A stretch of 15,504 bases of DNA from Bacillota bacterium (GCA_023436485.1 JAEZIU010000170.1:1-15504), one strand, 5' to 3'; positions 7,304 through 15,364 are shown, counted from the stretch's first letter. Notes: generated by a model from the sequence alone, not told the origin. Program-made: numbers and translations.

Positions 7304-7324
7304 TTTAACTTCCCCCTAGTTATC

Positions 7325-8920
7325 TTATATTTTTATTCCTATTTTTAGTAACATCATTGCATACATTGATGTTATGAATGTCAAAATTAATGCGAAAACA
7401 AATGCTATTCGGATTACTTTGTTTTCTTCACCCAACTTGTCTATTGATGCTGCTGCATTTTGAAGCTTCGCCGGAGAAATTACACTCGCGAGACCTCCTC
7501 CAAAAGCTAGTGCCGCAGTAACAATTATAAGTCCGTCAAGCCCCAAATTGAGTTTATTTGCCGTTTGCATCGTGTAGTTTGCAAACATGGCAATGGTTGA
7601 ACCTTCACTTCCCGTAACAAAACCTCCGAAGAGACCAACAAACCCGGTTATAAATCCATAAGCCCCACTGAATGCATCTGCCGATGCACTAGCCAAGACT
7701 TTTATCATACTTTCGGTTTGGTATGCCATTGCTTTAAGACTCCATCCCGAATAATTCATTACATCACCTATTGCAAAAAATATTGCAGCTGAAAACACAG
7801 GTCTTGGAGCTCTCTTAATCCATACTTTTACAGAAGCTTTCAACTCTGATTTTTTAGGTTGTATTACAAGCATTGAGACAACTACGGCAACTGCAATCCA
7901 TGTATATGCATTCCATAGTGCTCTTGTAGCTATCGGCCTTCCATCTACTGCTATTCCCTTTATGGGCATTTTAAAATTGTAAAGGATATCATAAATTGGC
8001 TTTGGAAGATTTAATACAAGAATGAAGCCTATCAGTATAATCCAAGGACTTAGGGCCTTCCAGAGAGGGTACTTCTTTTCATATTCTCTTTCTTCATCCG
8101 TCAATATACTTTTATCAATAATCTTTTTACCTGTAAGCTTCAGGTAAATTGCCATTGCCAATATTACAGCAAGACCGCTTAAAACTCCTGTCAATGTTAC
8201 CAGATTATCAACCTTGTTTGTGAAATATGCTACAAGTGCTATAACTCCGCCCGTTACTATACATGGTAAGAAGCCCTTCTTTATTCCGTTCCATTTGCCA
8301 ACGATATACAGCATACAGAAGCCGATTAAAGTTGAAACCAAAGGTAAAAACATGAAAAACACTCGTCCTGCCTGTGAAGGTGTTATTTCATGTCCTTGTC
8401 CCAAAAAGTTGTTTGCAAAATCCAGAAATGCCACAAGAGGAGCACCAAGAAGTGAGTATGTACAAAGTGAATCATATCCTATAGATGGAAGTGCTATTGA
8501 AACATATGTGGAATAACCCATTGCAAGGAGTATAGGAGGAAGTATTGATACAGGTGTAGCACCCACAGCTACCATTAAGGTACCAAATCCTATATTAATC
8601 ATCATAATCTGAACTGCTTTATTATGACTTGCTATTGTCTTTATGAATATTATTATTCTTTTCAGAGCTCCGGTTTTTTCCATATAAGCCATCATAAATA
8701 ATGATGTCAATACTATCATTGAAACTGGAAATGATCGAATAAATCCAGAAACAGTCGATCGGAAAATAACAGGCAAAGATGTTTTAAAGAATAGAAATGC
8801 TACAGCAGATACACAAAGCCAGCCGACAATACCACTTATGTCCGCGGACTTCTTAAAAATTACAAGCATACATACTATTACCAATATTGGTAATAGCGTC
8901 AAGATAAGTGACCCTACCAT
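7325..8920 (-). CDS. LctP/LldP-family carboxylate permease
   Basis: This is a polytopic membrane transporter of the lactate permease family, probably moving a small organic acid with protons. The 531 residues contain roughly 12-14 hydrophobic spans, with a cytoplasmic-looking charged loop at about 262-287 (TGKK...DEEREYEKK). The family pattern is clearest near the C-terminus: GGFVTGSEG at 432-440 corresponds to the FLTGS region of E. coli LldP, and VISPAK at 480-485 to its MISPQ. An early LPPILLAMGYS segment lies at 127-137. GGAGG is 8 nt before the ATG at 8920; the GTG at 8935 would overlap that site. It forms a two-gene unit with the downstream CoA ligase. Lactate itself is not the obvious substrate given that partner; an arylacetate or fatty acid is possible. 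Confidence 0.85.
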   Translation of the reverse strand: MVGSLILTLLPILVIVCMLVIFKKSADISGIVGWLCVSAVAFLFFKTSLPVIFRSTVSGFIRSFPVSMIVLTSLFMMAYMEKTGALKRIIIFIKTIASHNKAVQIMMINIGFGTLMVAVGATPVSILPPILLAMGYSTYVSIALPSIGYDSLCTYSLLGAPLVAFLDFANNFLGQGHEITPSQAGRVFFMFLPLVSTLIGFCMLYIVGKWNGIKKGFLPCIVTGGVIALVAYFTNKVDNLVTLTGVLSGLAVILAMAIYLKLTGKKIIDKSILTDEEREYEKKYPLWKALSPWIILIGFILVLNLPKPIYDILYNFKMPIKGIAVDGRPIATRALWNAYTWIAVAVVVSMLVIQPKKSELKASVKVWIKRAPRPVFSAAIFFAIGDVMNYSGWSLKAMAYQTESMIKVLASASADAFSGAYGFITGFVGLFGGFVTGSEGSTIAMFANYTMQTANKLNLGLDGLIIVTAALAFGGGLASVISPAKLQNAAASIDKLGEENKVIRIAFVFALILTFITSMYAMMLLKIGIKI

Positions 8921-8962
8921 TCTACCGTCCTCCACAAAAATAAATTAATAAATTTAAAACCC

Positions 8963-8990
8963 ATTCTACTAAACTACGAATGCAAAGCAA
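8963..8990 (-). promoter_or_regulatory. Weak candidate promoter for the permease-CoA ligase unit
   Basis: The minus strand has TAGAAT (8963-8968) as a -10 and TTGCTT (8985-8990) 16 nt upstream. The -35 agrees only in TTG. No better pair is visible in this 117-nt spacer, and no terminator for the upstream gene is obvious. Confidence 0.3.
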
Positions 8991-9037
8991 TAACGATGCA
9001 ATAATATTTTATTACAAACTTCTACAAAAATAAAGAA

Positions 9038-10048
9038 TTATTTGGAGGAAGTTGCAGAATTTTCAGAAGCATAGTATTTTGTGAATAACTGGTAGTAGGT
9101 ATATGTCTCCTCTGCATATTTTTCTTTTGTCTTAATAGGTCCGATATTTGTTGAAATTTTCGATTGATTGTATTCAGACATTATCTTTTTTAACTTTTCC
9201 TTTGTAAGAGTACTAAGGTTTACGTTTTTGTCCCCGGTTATTTGAATTGCCCTCGCTTTTAGCTGAACAGCACAAAAATATACTGCCAGTTCGGGGGTTT
9301 CCAACATTTCCCTTATTTCTTTATCGGAATAATTTATAATCAAAGAACTTTTACCGTGTACAACCTGTTCGTTAAGGCGGACGTTATCTATACCTATCTG
9401 ACAAATACCTATTGATTTCCCTCCCAGAAAGGGAACACCATCGAGCATATCCTCCTGACCGAGAAACATCATTTCCCTGAATAAAACTGCAGATAAAAAG
9501 GCCTTGGGCATCTTTTGTGCTTTTGCAGTCTTTGCAATTACAGGCTCAAGTTCTTTTAGGGCATCAAAAGTATACTCAAAATCATTAATATAATAAAAAT
9601 CAAGTTTTCTATTTCTGTATGAATCTGAATCAACCTGACTATTTAACTGCTGAGTGATACTTTTAACCTCAGGTTTGTACATAAAATCGCTGAAAGCAAA
9701 ATCGTCACCCGAACTGCTGTTATTATTTTTTTCCTGAAGATACATATATTCATTAGTGTTTACGCTATTTAAGCTGTTAAGAGTTTTTCCATCATATGTA
9801 CTGTTTAATTGGTATTTGTATGTTACATTATCTCCATTGTAGTTCGATGAACTCCCGGTATACCTGTCACCCTGAGATGTTCGTTCACCATACATATACT
9901 TCATTTCTTTTTCTTTTAATTTTTCAAATTCAATTCCTATATGATCCTTTATATGTATATATCCGTTTGCATAATTAAGTAACGTAAAACATGTCATTAT
10001 CATAATTAAAGAAAAAGCGATTTTTTTCTTTAATCCAGCCGTCTTCAT
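9038..10048 (-). CDS. Membrane-anchored lysozyme-fold protein, putative lytic transglycosylase
   Basis: It probably acts on peptidoglycan outside the membrane. The 336 residues begin with Lys7-Lys9 and a single hydrophobic helix (about 10-27) that could be a signal anchor. A Ser/Asn/Tyr/Gly-rich linker at about 55-118 follows. From about 160 to 325 the pattern resembles SLT transglycosylases: an amphipathic helix, Glu192 in FREMM as the catalytic candidate, SIGICQIG at 212-219 like the SLT GLMQI, TPELAVYFCAVQL at 251-263, then EYNQS at 292-296 and a Tyr-rich end like AYNAG...Y. The distance between Glu and the GICQI motif is long because of an inserted loop (196-210). The ATG at 10048 is 7 nt from GGAGG. 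It appears monocistronic with its own strong promoter. Fold assignment is from motifs only; activity is unproven. Confidence 0.6.
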   Translation of the reverse strand: MKTAGLKKKIAFSLIMIMTCFTLLNYANGYIHIKDHIGIEFEKLKEKEMKYMYGERTSQGDRYTGSSSNYNGDNVTYKYQLNSTYDGKTLNSLNSVNTNEYMYLQEKNNNSSSGDDFAFSDFMYKPEVKSITQQLNSQVDSDSYRNRKLDFYYINDFEYTFDALKELEPVIAKTAKAQKMPKAFLSAVLFREMMFLGQEDMLDGVPFLGGKSIGICQIGIDNVRLNEQVVHGKSSLIINYSDKEIREMLETPELAVYFCAVQLKARAIQITGDKNVNLSTLTKEKLKKIMSEYNQSKISTNIGPIKTKEKYAEETYTYYQLFTKYYASENSATSSK

Positions 10049-10121
10049 ATATTTTCCTCCATGCACCGATTCTCTTGGCACAATAATGTAAGTATTCAGC
10101 TTTTAGTCAATATCCTTATTT

Positions 10122-10150
10122 GTTATACATATTTATAAAAGAAATGTCAA
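10122..10150 (-). promoter_or_regulatory. Near-consensus sigma-A promoter of the SLT-like gene
   Basis: The minus strand shows a perfect -35 TTGACA (10145-10150), a 17-nt spacer and a -10 TATAAC (10122-10127). This gives a leader of about 65 nt before the ATG at 10048. It is one of the two best promoters in the window and implies vegetative, fairly strong expression. Confidence 0.8.
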
Positions 10151-10294
10151 TTATTCTATTTTACCAAAAACAATTAAATTCAGTAAGTGTTATCCATTAC
10201 CGCCTGATAAATCACTTTATTTGCTAATATGTATGTTTTCCTCGAAGGTTTGCGAAATTGCTCAAAGTCTTTATTTTCTAAGGATTTCAGGCAT

Positions 10295-10344
10295 AAAAAT
10301 AGACAAAAACATAGGATTAACCCCATCCTTTTTTGTCTATTTTT
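10295..10344 (-). terminator. Long AT-rich inverted repeat, terminator after the beta-CASP gene
   Basis: Fifteen-base arms (10295-10309 and 10330-10344) pair perfectly, with AAAAATAGACAAAAA on the plus strand. An inner 5-bp AGGAT/ATCCT stem is joined by a 3-nt bulge and closes on a 7-nt loop. The outer arms end in five U on the minus strand, 36 nt past the gene's stop. The arms are symmetrical, so it may stop transcription in both directions. Confidence 0.65.
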
Positions 10345-10380
10345 AATAGTCCCATATTCAAAATTACAATATAGTAATTT

Positions 10381-12012
10381 TTATTTTAAGGCTTCGATAA
10401 TCGTTTTTTCAACCATTTTGAGTTTGGCTGCAACTTCGTCTATTTCAACATCCGACTTTTCCTGCTTTAAATCATTTTTTAGTATTTCTGATAATTCATC
10501 AAATTCTTCTTTCAATGTTTCAAGCATTTCAACCACCGCAAGACGTCTAAATCTCTTTTTGGCATTTGCACTCGGAATATGTTCGTAAATACTTCCTCCA
10601 CTTATGACATAACTCTCTCCTCTTGAGGGAACTATGCACTGCAAGCCAAGCTCATCTGTAATAGTCTGAGCGAATGAAGCAGCAACGCCCTGTTCTCCGT
10701 GAACAACGAATATTTTCTTTGGCTTTCTTCCCATGCTTCCAATCCAAGAAAGAAGACCTGACTTGTCCGCATGGCCTGAAAATCCGTCAATAGTCTCTAT
10801 TCTTGCATTTACAGATATCTCTTCGCCAAAAAGCTTAACCTTCTGAGCTCCATCCTGTATTTTACGTCCAAGGGTTCCTTCAGCCTGATACCCCACGAAA
10901 AGAATTGTTGATTCCTTACGCCAAAGGTTATGTTTCAGGTGATGTTTTACTCTGCCTGCATCACACATACCGCTGGCCGATATAATTATCATGCTTTCAG
11001 CTTTTTCATTGAGCTTTCTTGATTCCTCGGGAGATTGTGTAAATTTAAGGGCCGGAAAGTCAAGGGGATTGTCACCGTTTGCAATATATGCCTTTGCTTC
11101 CGCGTCAAAGCAGTCGAGGTTTTGCCTGAATATCTGGGTTGCTGAGGTTGCAAGAGGACTATCCACATAAACAGGAACATTCAATATTTCATTTACCTTG
11201 TCACCGAAAACGTCCATGTGCTTGTTCAGATCATATATCAGTTCCTGGGTTCTTCCCACTGCAAAGGATGGAATAACCACATTTCCTCCCTTTGAAATTG
11301 TTTCAGATATGATGTTTATAAATTTTTCTATTTTATCGGTTTCTTTTTTTAGTGTATGTAGCCTGTCTCCATATGTAGATTCAACAATCAGGTAATCCGT
11401 GTCACCTATTATACTAGGGTCTCTCAGAATGGGCATACCTTTGTTACCAAGATCTCCGCTGAAAACAATCTTTGTTTCCTGATTGTTCTCCCTTATCCAT
11501 ATTTCCAGTATTGCTGAACCAAGAATATGTCCTGCATCATTGAATCTTACCCTAACGTCATCTGAAACGGATATTACTTCATCATATACCACATCTTTAA
11601 AAAGGCAGAGGCAGTCAGTAGCGTCTTCAAGTGTATATAACGGTTTAATTGGAGATTTTCCCGCCCTCTGCCGTTTTCGGTTGGTCCACTCATTTTCCAT
11701 TTCCTGAATGTGTCCGCTGTCGGGTAGCATTATCCCACAAAGCTGTACAGTAGGCTTGGTGGCATAGACAGTCCCTTTAAATCCGTCCATATAAAGCTTT
11801 GGTATTCTTCCACTGTGATCAATATGTGCATGGGTCAATAACATAAAGTCCAAATCTCCGGGATTAAAAGAAAATGGTTCTGTATTCAATAAAACTTCAT
11901 TTGCCTTACCCTGAAACATTCCGCAATCAACTAGAAATTTTGTTTCTTTCGTTTCTACCAAATAGCATGAGCCTGTAACTGTTTTTGCTGCTCCGAGAAA
12001 TGAAATATTCAT
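10381..12012 (-). CDS. Beta-CASP metallo-beta-lactamase protein, probable ribonuclease (CPSF73-like)
   Basis: This family cleaves RNA with two zinc ions. The 543 residues start with the MBL fold: HAHIDH at 61-66, His162 in AGHILGSA and Asp187 in FSGDLG. The beta-CASP insert runs from about 210 to 400, with VESTYG at 210-215, IPSFAVGRTQEL at 247-258 and a His-rich KHHLKHN helix at 356-362. The zinc fold then resumes with GFSGHAD at 410-416 and VVHGE at 437-441. The last 70-80 residues are charged and helical, perhaps a coiled coil for oligomerisation. No KH domain as in archaeal aCPSF and no RNase J C-terminal domain is evident. The ATG at 12012 is 6 nt from GGAGGT. It lies 93 nt after the last M42 gene, so co-transcription is unclear. 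RNA as substrate is inferred from the family. Confidence 0.87.
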   Translation of the reverse strand: MNISFLGAAKTVTGSCYLVETKETKFLVDCGMFQGKANEVLLNTEPFSFNPGDLDFMLLTHAHIDHSGRIPKLYMDGFKGTVYATKPTVQLCGIMLPDSGHIQEMENEWTNRKRQRAGKSPIKPLYTLEDATDCLCLFKDVVYDEVISVSDDVRVRFNDAGHILGSAILEIWIRENNQETKIVFSGDLGNKGMPILRDPSIIGDTDYLIVESTYGDRLHTLKKETDKIEKFINIISETISKGGNVVIPSFAVGRTQELIYDLNKHMDVFGDKVNEILNVPVYVDSPLATSATQIFRQNLDCFDAEAKAYIANGDNPLDFPALKFTQSPEESRKLNEKAESMIIISASGMCDAGRVKHHLKHNLWRKESTILFVGYQAEGTLGRKIQDGAQKVKLFGEEISVNARIETIDGFSGHADKSGLLSWIGSMGRKPKKIFVVHGEQGVAASFAQTITDELGLQCIVPSRGESYVISGGSIYEHIPSANAKKRFRRLAVVEMLETLKEEFDELSEILKNDLKQEKSDVEIDEVAAKLKMVEKTIIEALK

Positions 12013-12105
12013 AACAGACCTCCATTCGACAAATAAATTAAATCTTTTTCTCTACAAACACTAATTTCTACTTTTAATGCAAAAATTCCTTGTGGAAATT
12101 TATTA

Positions 12106-13092
12106 TTACTTATAATGTTTCATAAATAGTCCGGCCAGCTTAACACAGTTATTTAAATCCTGGATACTCACCATTTCGCAAGGGGTATGAACATACCTGC
12201 ATGGAATTGAAATCCCTCCACATGGTATTCCTATTCCTGATGTCTGCATTGCACCGGGGTCACTACCTCCCCTTTCCAGTAACTCCAAGGTATAAGGAAT
12301 ACCGTTTTCCTGAGCCAAATCCTGTAAAGTCCTGCGAATCTGCGGATGAGCTATATAAGAAGCATCTTTTACTTTTATTGCAGGACCCTTGCCAAGTTTT
12401 ACTTCCATACTGTTGCATTCGGGTGTATCTCCTGTACGTGTAACATCAATTGCAATGGCACAATCCGGCATGATTCCAAAAGAAGCTGTCTTTGCACCTC
12501 TTAGTCCCAATTCTTCTTGAGTAGTAAATACAAAGTAAATTTCGTTATCAGTTTTAGGCATTGTTTTTATAAGTTCAATGAGTACTGCACAACCGCTTCT
12601 GTCATCCATTGCCTTGGAAACTGCAAAATCCCCTTGAACATGAAAATCACCAACAAAATTCGCGGCATCTCCCACTTTTACATATTTCTCGGCTTCTTCT
12701 CTGCTACTGCAGCCAATATCAATATACATTTTCCCAAGTCTTAAATCTTTCATGCTTTCCAGTTTATCTTCCACATTTATACAACCCACTGTACCATTTT
12801 TAAATCTTACTCTTTGTGCAAGTGAATTAAAAGCTGATACTCCTCCCAAGTTGGAGAACCTTATAAAGCCATTATCATCAATAAAGGTTGCTATGGCACC
12901 GATTTCGTCCATATGAGCCGCGAACATAATTTTCTTCTTTTTACCTTTTTTTACTGCAATCAGATTTCCCATAGCATCAACTTTTATTTCATCAACATAT
13001 TTTTTTATTTCAGTAGTAATTAATTCTCTGACTTCTTCTTCGTTTCCAGATACACCAAAGGCCTGTGTAACGGTTTTTAATATCTCCTGCAT
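12106..13092 (-). CDS. M42-family zinc aminopeptidase, third of three tandem copies
   Basis: M42 enzymes are cytoplasmic, usually tetrahedral dodecamers that trim short peptides; some are misannotated as endoglucanase (CelM). The 328 residues carry a full two-metal site: His60 and Asp62 (AHMDE), Asp163 (AMDDR), Glu193 and Glu194 (TTQEELGLRG), Asp216 (AIDVTRTGDTP) and His302 (RYVHTP). The insert between about 75 and 150 fits the small PDZ-like domain that builds the oligomer. The Asp form of the fifth ligand points to a true aminopeptidase. GGAGGG sits 6 nt before the ATG at 13092; ten residues upstream in frame would overlap that site. It is 34 nt downstream of the second copy. This is the most canonical of the three; peptide specificity cannot be read. 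Confidence 0.9.
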   Translation of the reverse strand: MQEILKTVTQAFGVSGNEEEVRELITTEIKKYVDEIKVDAMGNLIAVKKGKKKKIMFAAHMDEIGAIATFIDDNGFIRFSNLGGVSAFNSLAQRVRFKNGTVGCINVEDKLESMKDLRLGKMYIDIGCSSREEAEKYVKVGDAANFVGDFHVQGDFAVSKAMDDRSGCAVLIELIKTMPKTDNEIYFVFTTQEELGLRGAKTASFGIMPDCAIAIDVTRTGDTPECNSMEVKLGKGPAIKVKDASYIAHPQIRRTLQDLAQENGIPYTLELLERGGSDPGAMQTSGIGIPCGGISIPCRYVHTPCEMVSIQDLNNCVKLAGLFMKHYK

Positions 13093-13126
13093 TTGAATCC
13101 CTCCAATTTTGTTTAGTGACAAGTCT

Positions 13127-14173
13127 CTATACTGCTGCTATGTTTTTTACAAAATCCTTATCTCTGTTAATTTCATTCAATGCTGCGAGTGTCAGTCTTT
13201 CTACACATTCAAAATCACTTCTGCTCATAACCGATACGGGAGAATGTATATATCTGCAAGGAACTGATATTGCGGCAGTTTTTACACCATTACCAGTTCT
13301 TTGTATCTGTCCCGCATCATTTCCACCTGTTGTTGTCTGTTTATATTGAACCTTTATTCCGTTTTTAACTGCCGTATCATATAAAAACTGTACAAGTTTT
13401 CTGTCGTTATAGCAGGTTCTGTCTACCAATGTAAGAGCTGCACCGTTACCAAGCTCTGTGGAAAAGTCATAGGGCTTTACTTCCGGAACATCTGAACAGG
13501 TAGTTCCTTCCAGAACAAGGGCTACATCCGGCATAGTTTTAAATGCCGCCACTTGTGCACCTCTAAGTCCTACCTCTTCCTGTACTGTGAAGCAGGCATA
13601 CAAATCAAACTCGAAACTATACTTTAAAGCCTCCATGAGTACTGCACATCCTACTCTGTCATCCAGTGCCTTTGCCTTTATACAGTCTTTCCCTAATTCT
13701 ACATAGTCGCTGTCAAAGGCTATGAATTCTCCTAAAGGAGCCAACTTTTCTGCTTCTTCCTTTGTTTCTACTCCAATATCTATATATAAGTCCTTGATTT
13801 TTGCTATCCTTTCCCGTTCTTCAGGACTTTGCTGATGTAGCGGTTTTGCACCGATTACACCTTTTAGTCTTTTTTTACCAATTGCAACCCTTTTGCCGGG
13901 TAAAATTCTGCTGTCAATACCACCAACCGATTTAAATTTTAAAAATCCCTTCTCCGTATACCCTGATACCATGAATCCTACTTCATCCATATGTGCAGAA
14001 AGCATAACTTTAAACTTGCCGCTGCTGCCTTTTTTATATGCAATAATGTTTCCTATTGTGTCAACTTCTATAGAATCACATAATCCGTTAATTTTACTTA
14101 TAATATATTCCCTTACTTCATGTTCATTCCCTGATACACCATTTAAATCTGTAAGCTCCTTTATCAACGTCAT
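13127..14173 (-). CDS. M42-family metallopeptidase, second copy, with Glu at the variable zinc ligand
   Basis: Fold and length (348 residues) match the neighbouring copies. Metal and catalytic residues visible are His61 and Asp63 (AHMDE), Asp171 (ALDDR), Glu199 and Glu200 (TVQEEVGLRG) and His310 (RYIHSP). At the position where the other two copies have Asp, this one has Glu222 (LVLEGTTCSD). In clan MH peptidases this ligand may be Asp or Glu and often follows amino- versus carboxypeptidase preference, so its substrate may differ. A TTTGGNDAG segment (280-288) lines the site. The ATG at 14173 overlaps the previous gene's stop as ATGA, with GGAGG 5 nt upstream inside the end of that gene. Translation is therefore almost certainly coupled. 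Confidence 0.9.
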   Translation of the reverse strand: MTLIKELTDLNGVSGNEHEVREYIISKINGLCDSIEVDTIGNIIAYKKGSSGKFKVMLSAHMDEVGFMVSGYTEKGFLKFKSVGGIDSRILPGKRVAIGKKRLKGVIGAKPLHQQSPEERERIAKIKDLYIDIGVETKEEAEKLAPLGEFIAFDSDYVELGKDCIKAKALDDRVGCAVLMEALKYSFEFDLYACFTVQEEVGLRGAQVAAFKTMPDVALVLEGTTCSDVPEVKPYDFSTELGNGAALTLVDRTCYNDRKLVQFLYDTAVKNGIKVQYKQTTTGGNDAGQIQRTGNGVKTAAISVPCRYIHSPVSVMSRSDFECVERLTLAALNEINRDKDFVKNIAAV

Positions 14174-15228
14174 ACAATCCTCCATGCCAGAACCTTTTCT
14201 AATTTATCACTGCTTAGCCTTGCAAACTCGGTAATTATTCTGGCCGTATACTTTATATCCTCCAAATTAACCGTCTCTACAGCTGTATGCATATATCTGA
14301 CCGGTATTGAAAGTAGAGCGGTAGGTATTCCGCAGCCGCTAACCTGAGTTGCCCATGCTTCAGTTCCTGTGTCCCCTGATTCAACCATTTTTTGAAAAGG
14401 GATGCATATATCTTTGCCAAGCTCAAAGAGCTTTTCTACCATTCCCTGATGAAGGTTGGGGCCAATTGATATTTCTGGCCCTTTTCCTGCGGTTGAGGAC
14501 ACATCCTTTGAAAGATCAGGTATGTCTCCATGACATGCATCAATTACTATTGCAGCGTCCGGCTTCAGCGAATAAGCTGCGGTTGTGATACCTACGAGGC
14601 TTGTTTCTTCCTGAGTTGAAGCCATAAATATGATATCATTCTCATGGTTTATATCCTTTAAGGACTGCAATATTTCCATCATACAAACAATACCTGTACG
14701 ATTATCAAAAGACTTTCCGGCGGCTTTGTTTTTGTTCATTAAAGAGAAGCCTGACTTAAAGGATACTACATCACCTATTGAAACAATTTTTTTAAGTTCT
14801 TCTCCCTTTAGCCCTGTATCCACACGTAAATCCTTTATTTTTACTGCCTTTCCTACATCCTCGGGTTTCATCAGATGAGGCGGCATTGCCCCTATTATGC
14901 CCGGGATATCCTCTCTACCGTGTATTATTACTTCCTGTGCCAGCAATATTTTGCTGTCTATACCTCCAATTGGGCTTATACCAACAAAGCCCTTATCGTC
15001 TATTGAGTTGACCAGAAAGCCTATTTCATCACTGTGTGCGGTAATCAAAATCTTTTTCGCTGACTTATTAAATCCTTTTTTTAGGAAAATTACATTGAAA
15101 AACTTATCTATTCGGACTTCGTCGCAATAATCCTTAAAGGATTCAGCGATTTTTGCAGCAGCAGTTGCTTCAAAGCCTGCTACAGCCACAAGTCCTGACA
15201 AATACTCCAAACAATTTGCTAATTCCAT
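14170..15228 (-). CDS. M42-family metallopeptidase, first and most divergent copy
   Basis: The 352-residue protein keeps the metal ligands His65 and Asp67 (AHSDE), Asp175, Glu207 and Glu208 (STQEETSLVG), Asp230 (VIDACHGDIP) and His314 (RYMHTA). It differs from the two downstream copies at several conserved spots: Ser for Met in AHMDE, Asn176 for the second Asp of the Asp-Asp pair, TSLVG for LGLRG after the catalytic Glu pair, and ESGDTGTEA (283-291) in place of the GGSD/GGND loop. It should still be an active peptidase of different specificity. AGGGGA lies about 9 nt before the ATG at 15228. It heads the three-gene M42 run and is divergent from the tRNA gene, so the promoter for the run lies in the 182-nt spacer. 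Confidence 0.88.
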   Translation of the reverse strand: MELANCLEYLSGLVAVAGFEATAAAKIAESFKDYCDEVRIDKFFNVIFLKKGFNKSAKKILITAHSDEIGFLVNSIDDKGFVGISPIGGIDSKILLAQEVIIHGREDIPGIIGAMPPHLMKPEDVGKAVKIKDLRVDTGLKGEELKKIVSIGDVVSFKSGFSLMNKNKAAGKSFDNRTGIVCMMEILQSLKDINHENDIIFMASTQEETSLVGITTAAYSLKPDAAIVIDACHGDIPDLSKDVSSTAGKGPEISIGPNLHQGMVEKLFELGKDICIPFQKMVESGDTGTEAWATQVSGCGIPTALLSIPVRYMHTAVETVNLEDIKYTARIITEFARLSSDKLEKVLAWRIV

Positions 15229-15289
15229 TGTTCTGATTCCCCTATTTTATTTAATCTGTTATTAATCTTTTATATAATACTAGCAAAAA

Positions 15290-15317
15290 ATCATAGATTT
15301 TCCTAGAGAATTGTAAA
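15290..15317 (-). promoter_or_regulatory. Candidate promoter of the M42 gene run, overlapped by a dyad
   Basis: On the minus strand, TTTACA (15312-15317) and TATGAT (15290-15295) are 16 nt apart, each with one mismatch to sigma-A consensus. An inverted repeat, TAGATTT at 15294-15300 and AAATCTA at 15315-15321, brackets the same segment and might be an operator. Confidence 0.4.
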
Positions 15318-15364
15318 TCTAAAAGCACTAAAAAATATTTATTAATAAATTTATAATATTACTA

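Larger units (their letters stand above)
10049..10380. other. 332-nt gene-free stretch between the beta-CASP and SLT-like genes
   Basis: It holds the SLT-like gene's ribosome site and sigma-A promoter (10122-10150) on one side, and the long inverted repeat closing the beta-CASP gene (10295-10344) on the other. The middle (about 10151-10294) is AT-rich. I see no gene, tRNA or recognisable riboswitch there. Confidence 0.7.

Noticed and set aside
8126..8148. Inverted repeat with 8-bp arms (TTTACCTG / CAGGTAAA) inside the permease gene
   Set aside because: It lies within coding sequence, has no U-run and is short enough to arise by chance in 15 kb.
10229..10588. Plus-strand open frame of 119 codons in and beyond the gene-free stretch
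   Set aside because: It runs through the terminator hairpin and antisense into the beta-CASP gene, with no ribosome site or family resemblance.
12081..12100. Possible terminator hairpin after the last M42 gene
   Set aside because: The stem is only 4 bp plus 3 bp around a mismatch and the U-run is part of the stem; too weak to call.
12106..15228. M42 genes as cellulases (CelM-type endoglucanases)
   Set aside because: All three retain the full two-metal peptidase site; the glucanase label for this family is a historical annotation I would not repeat.
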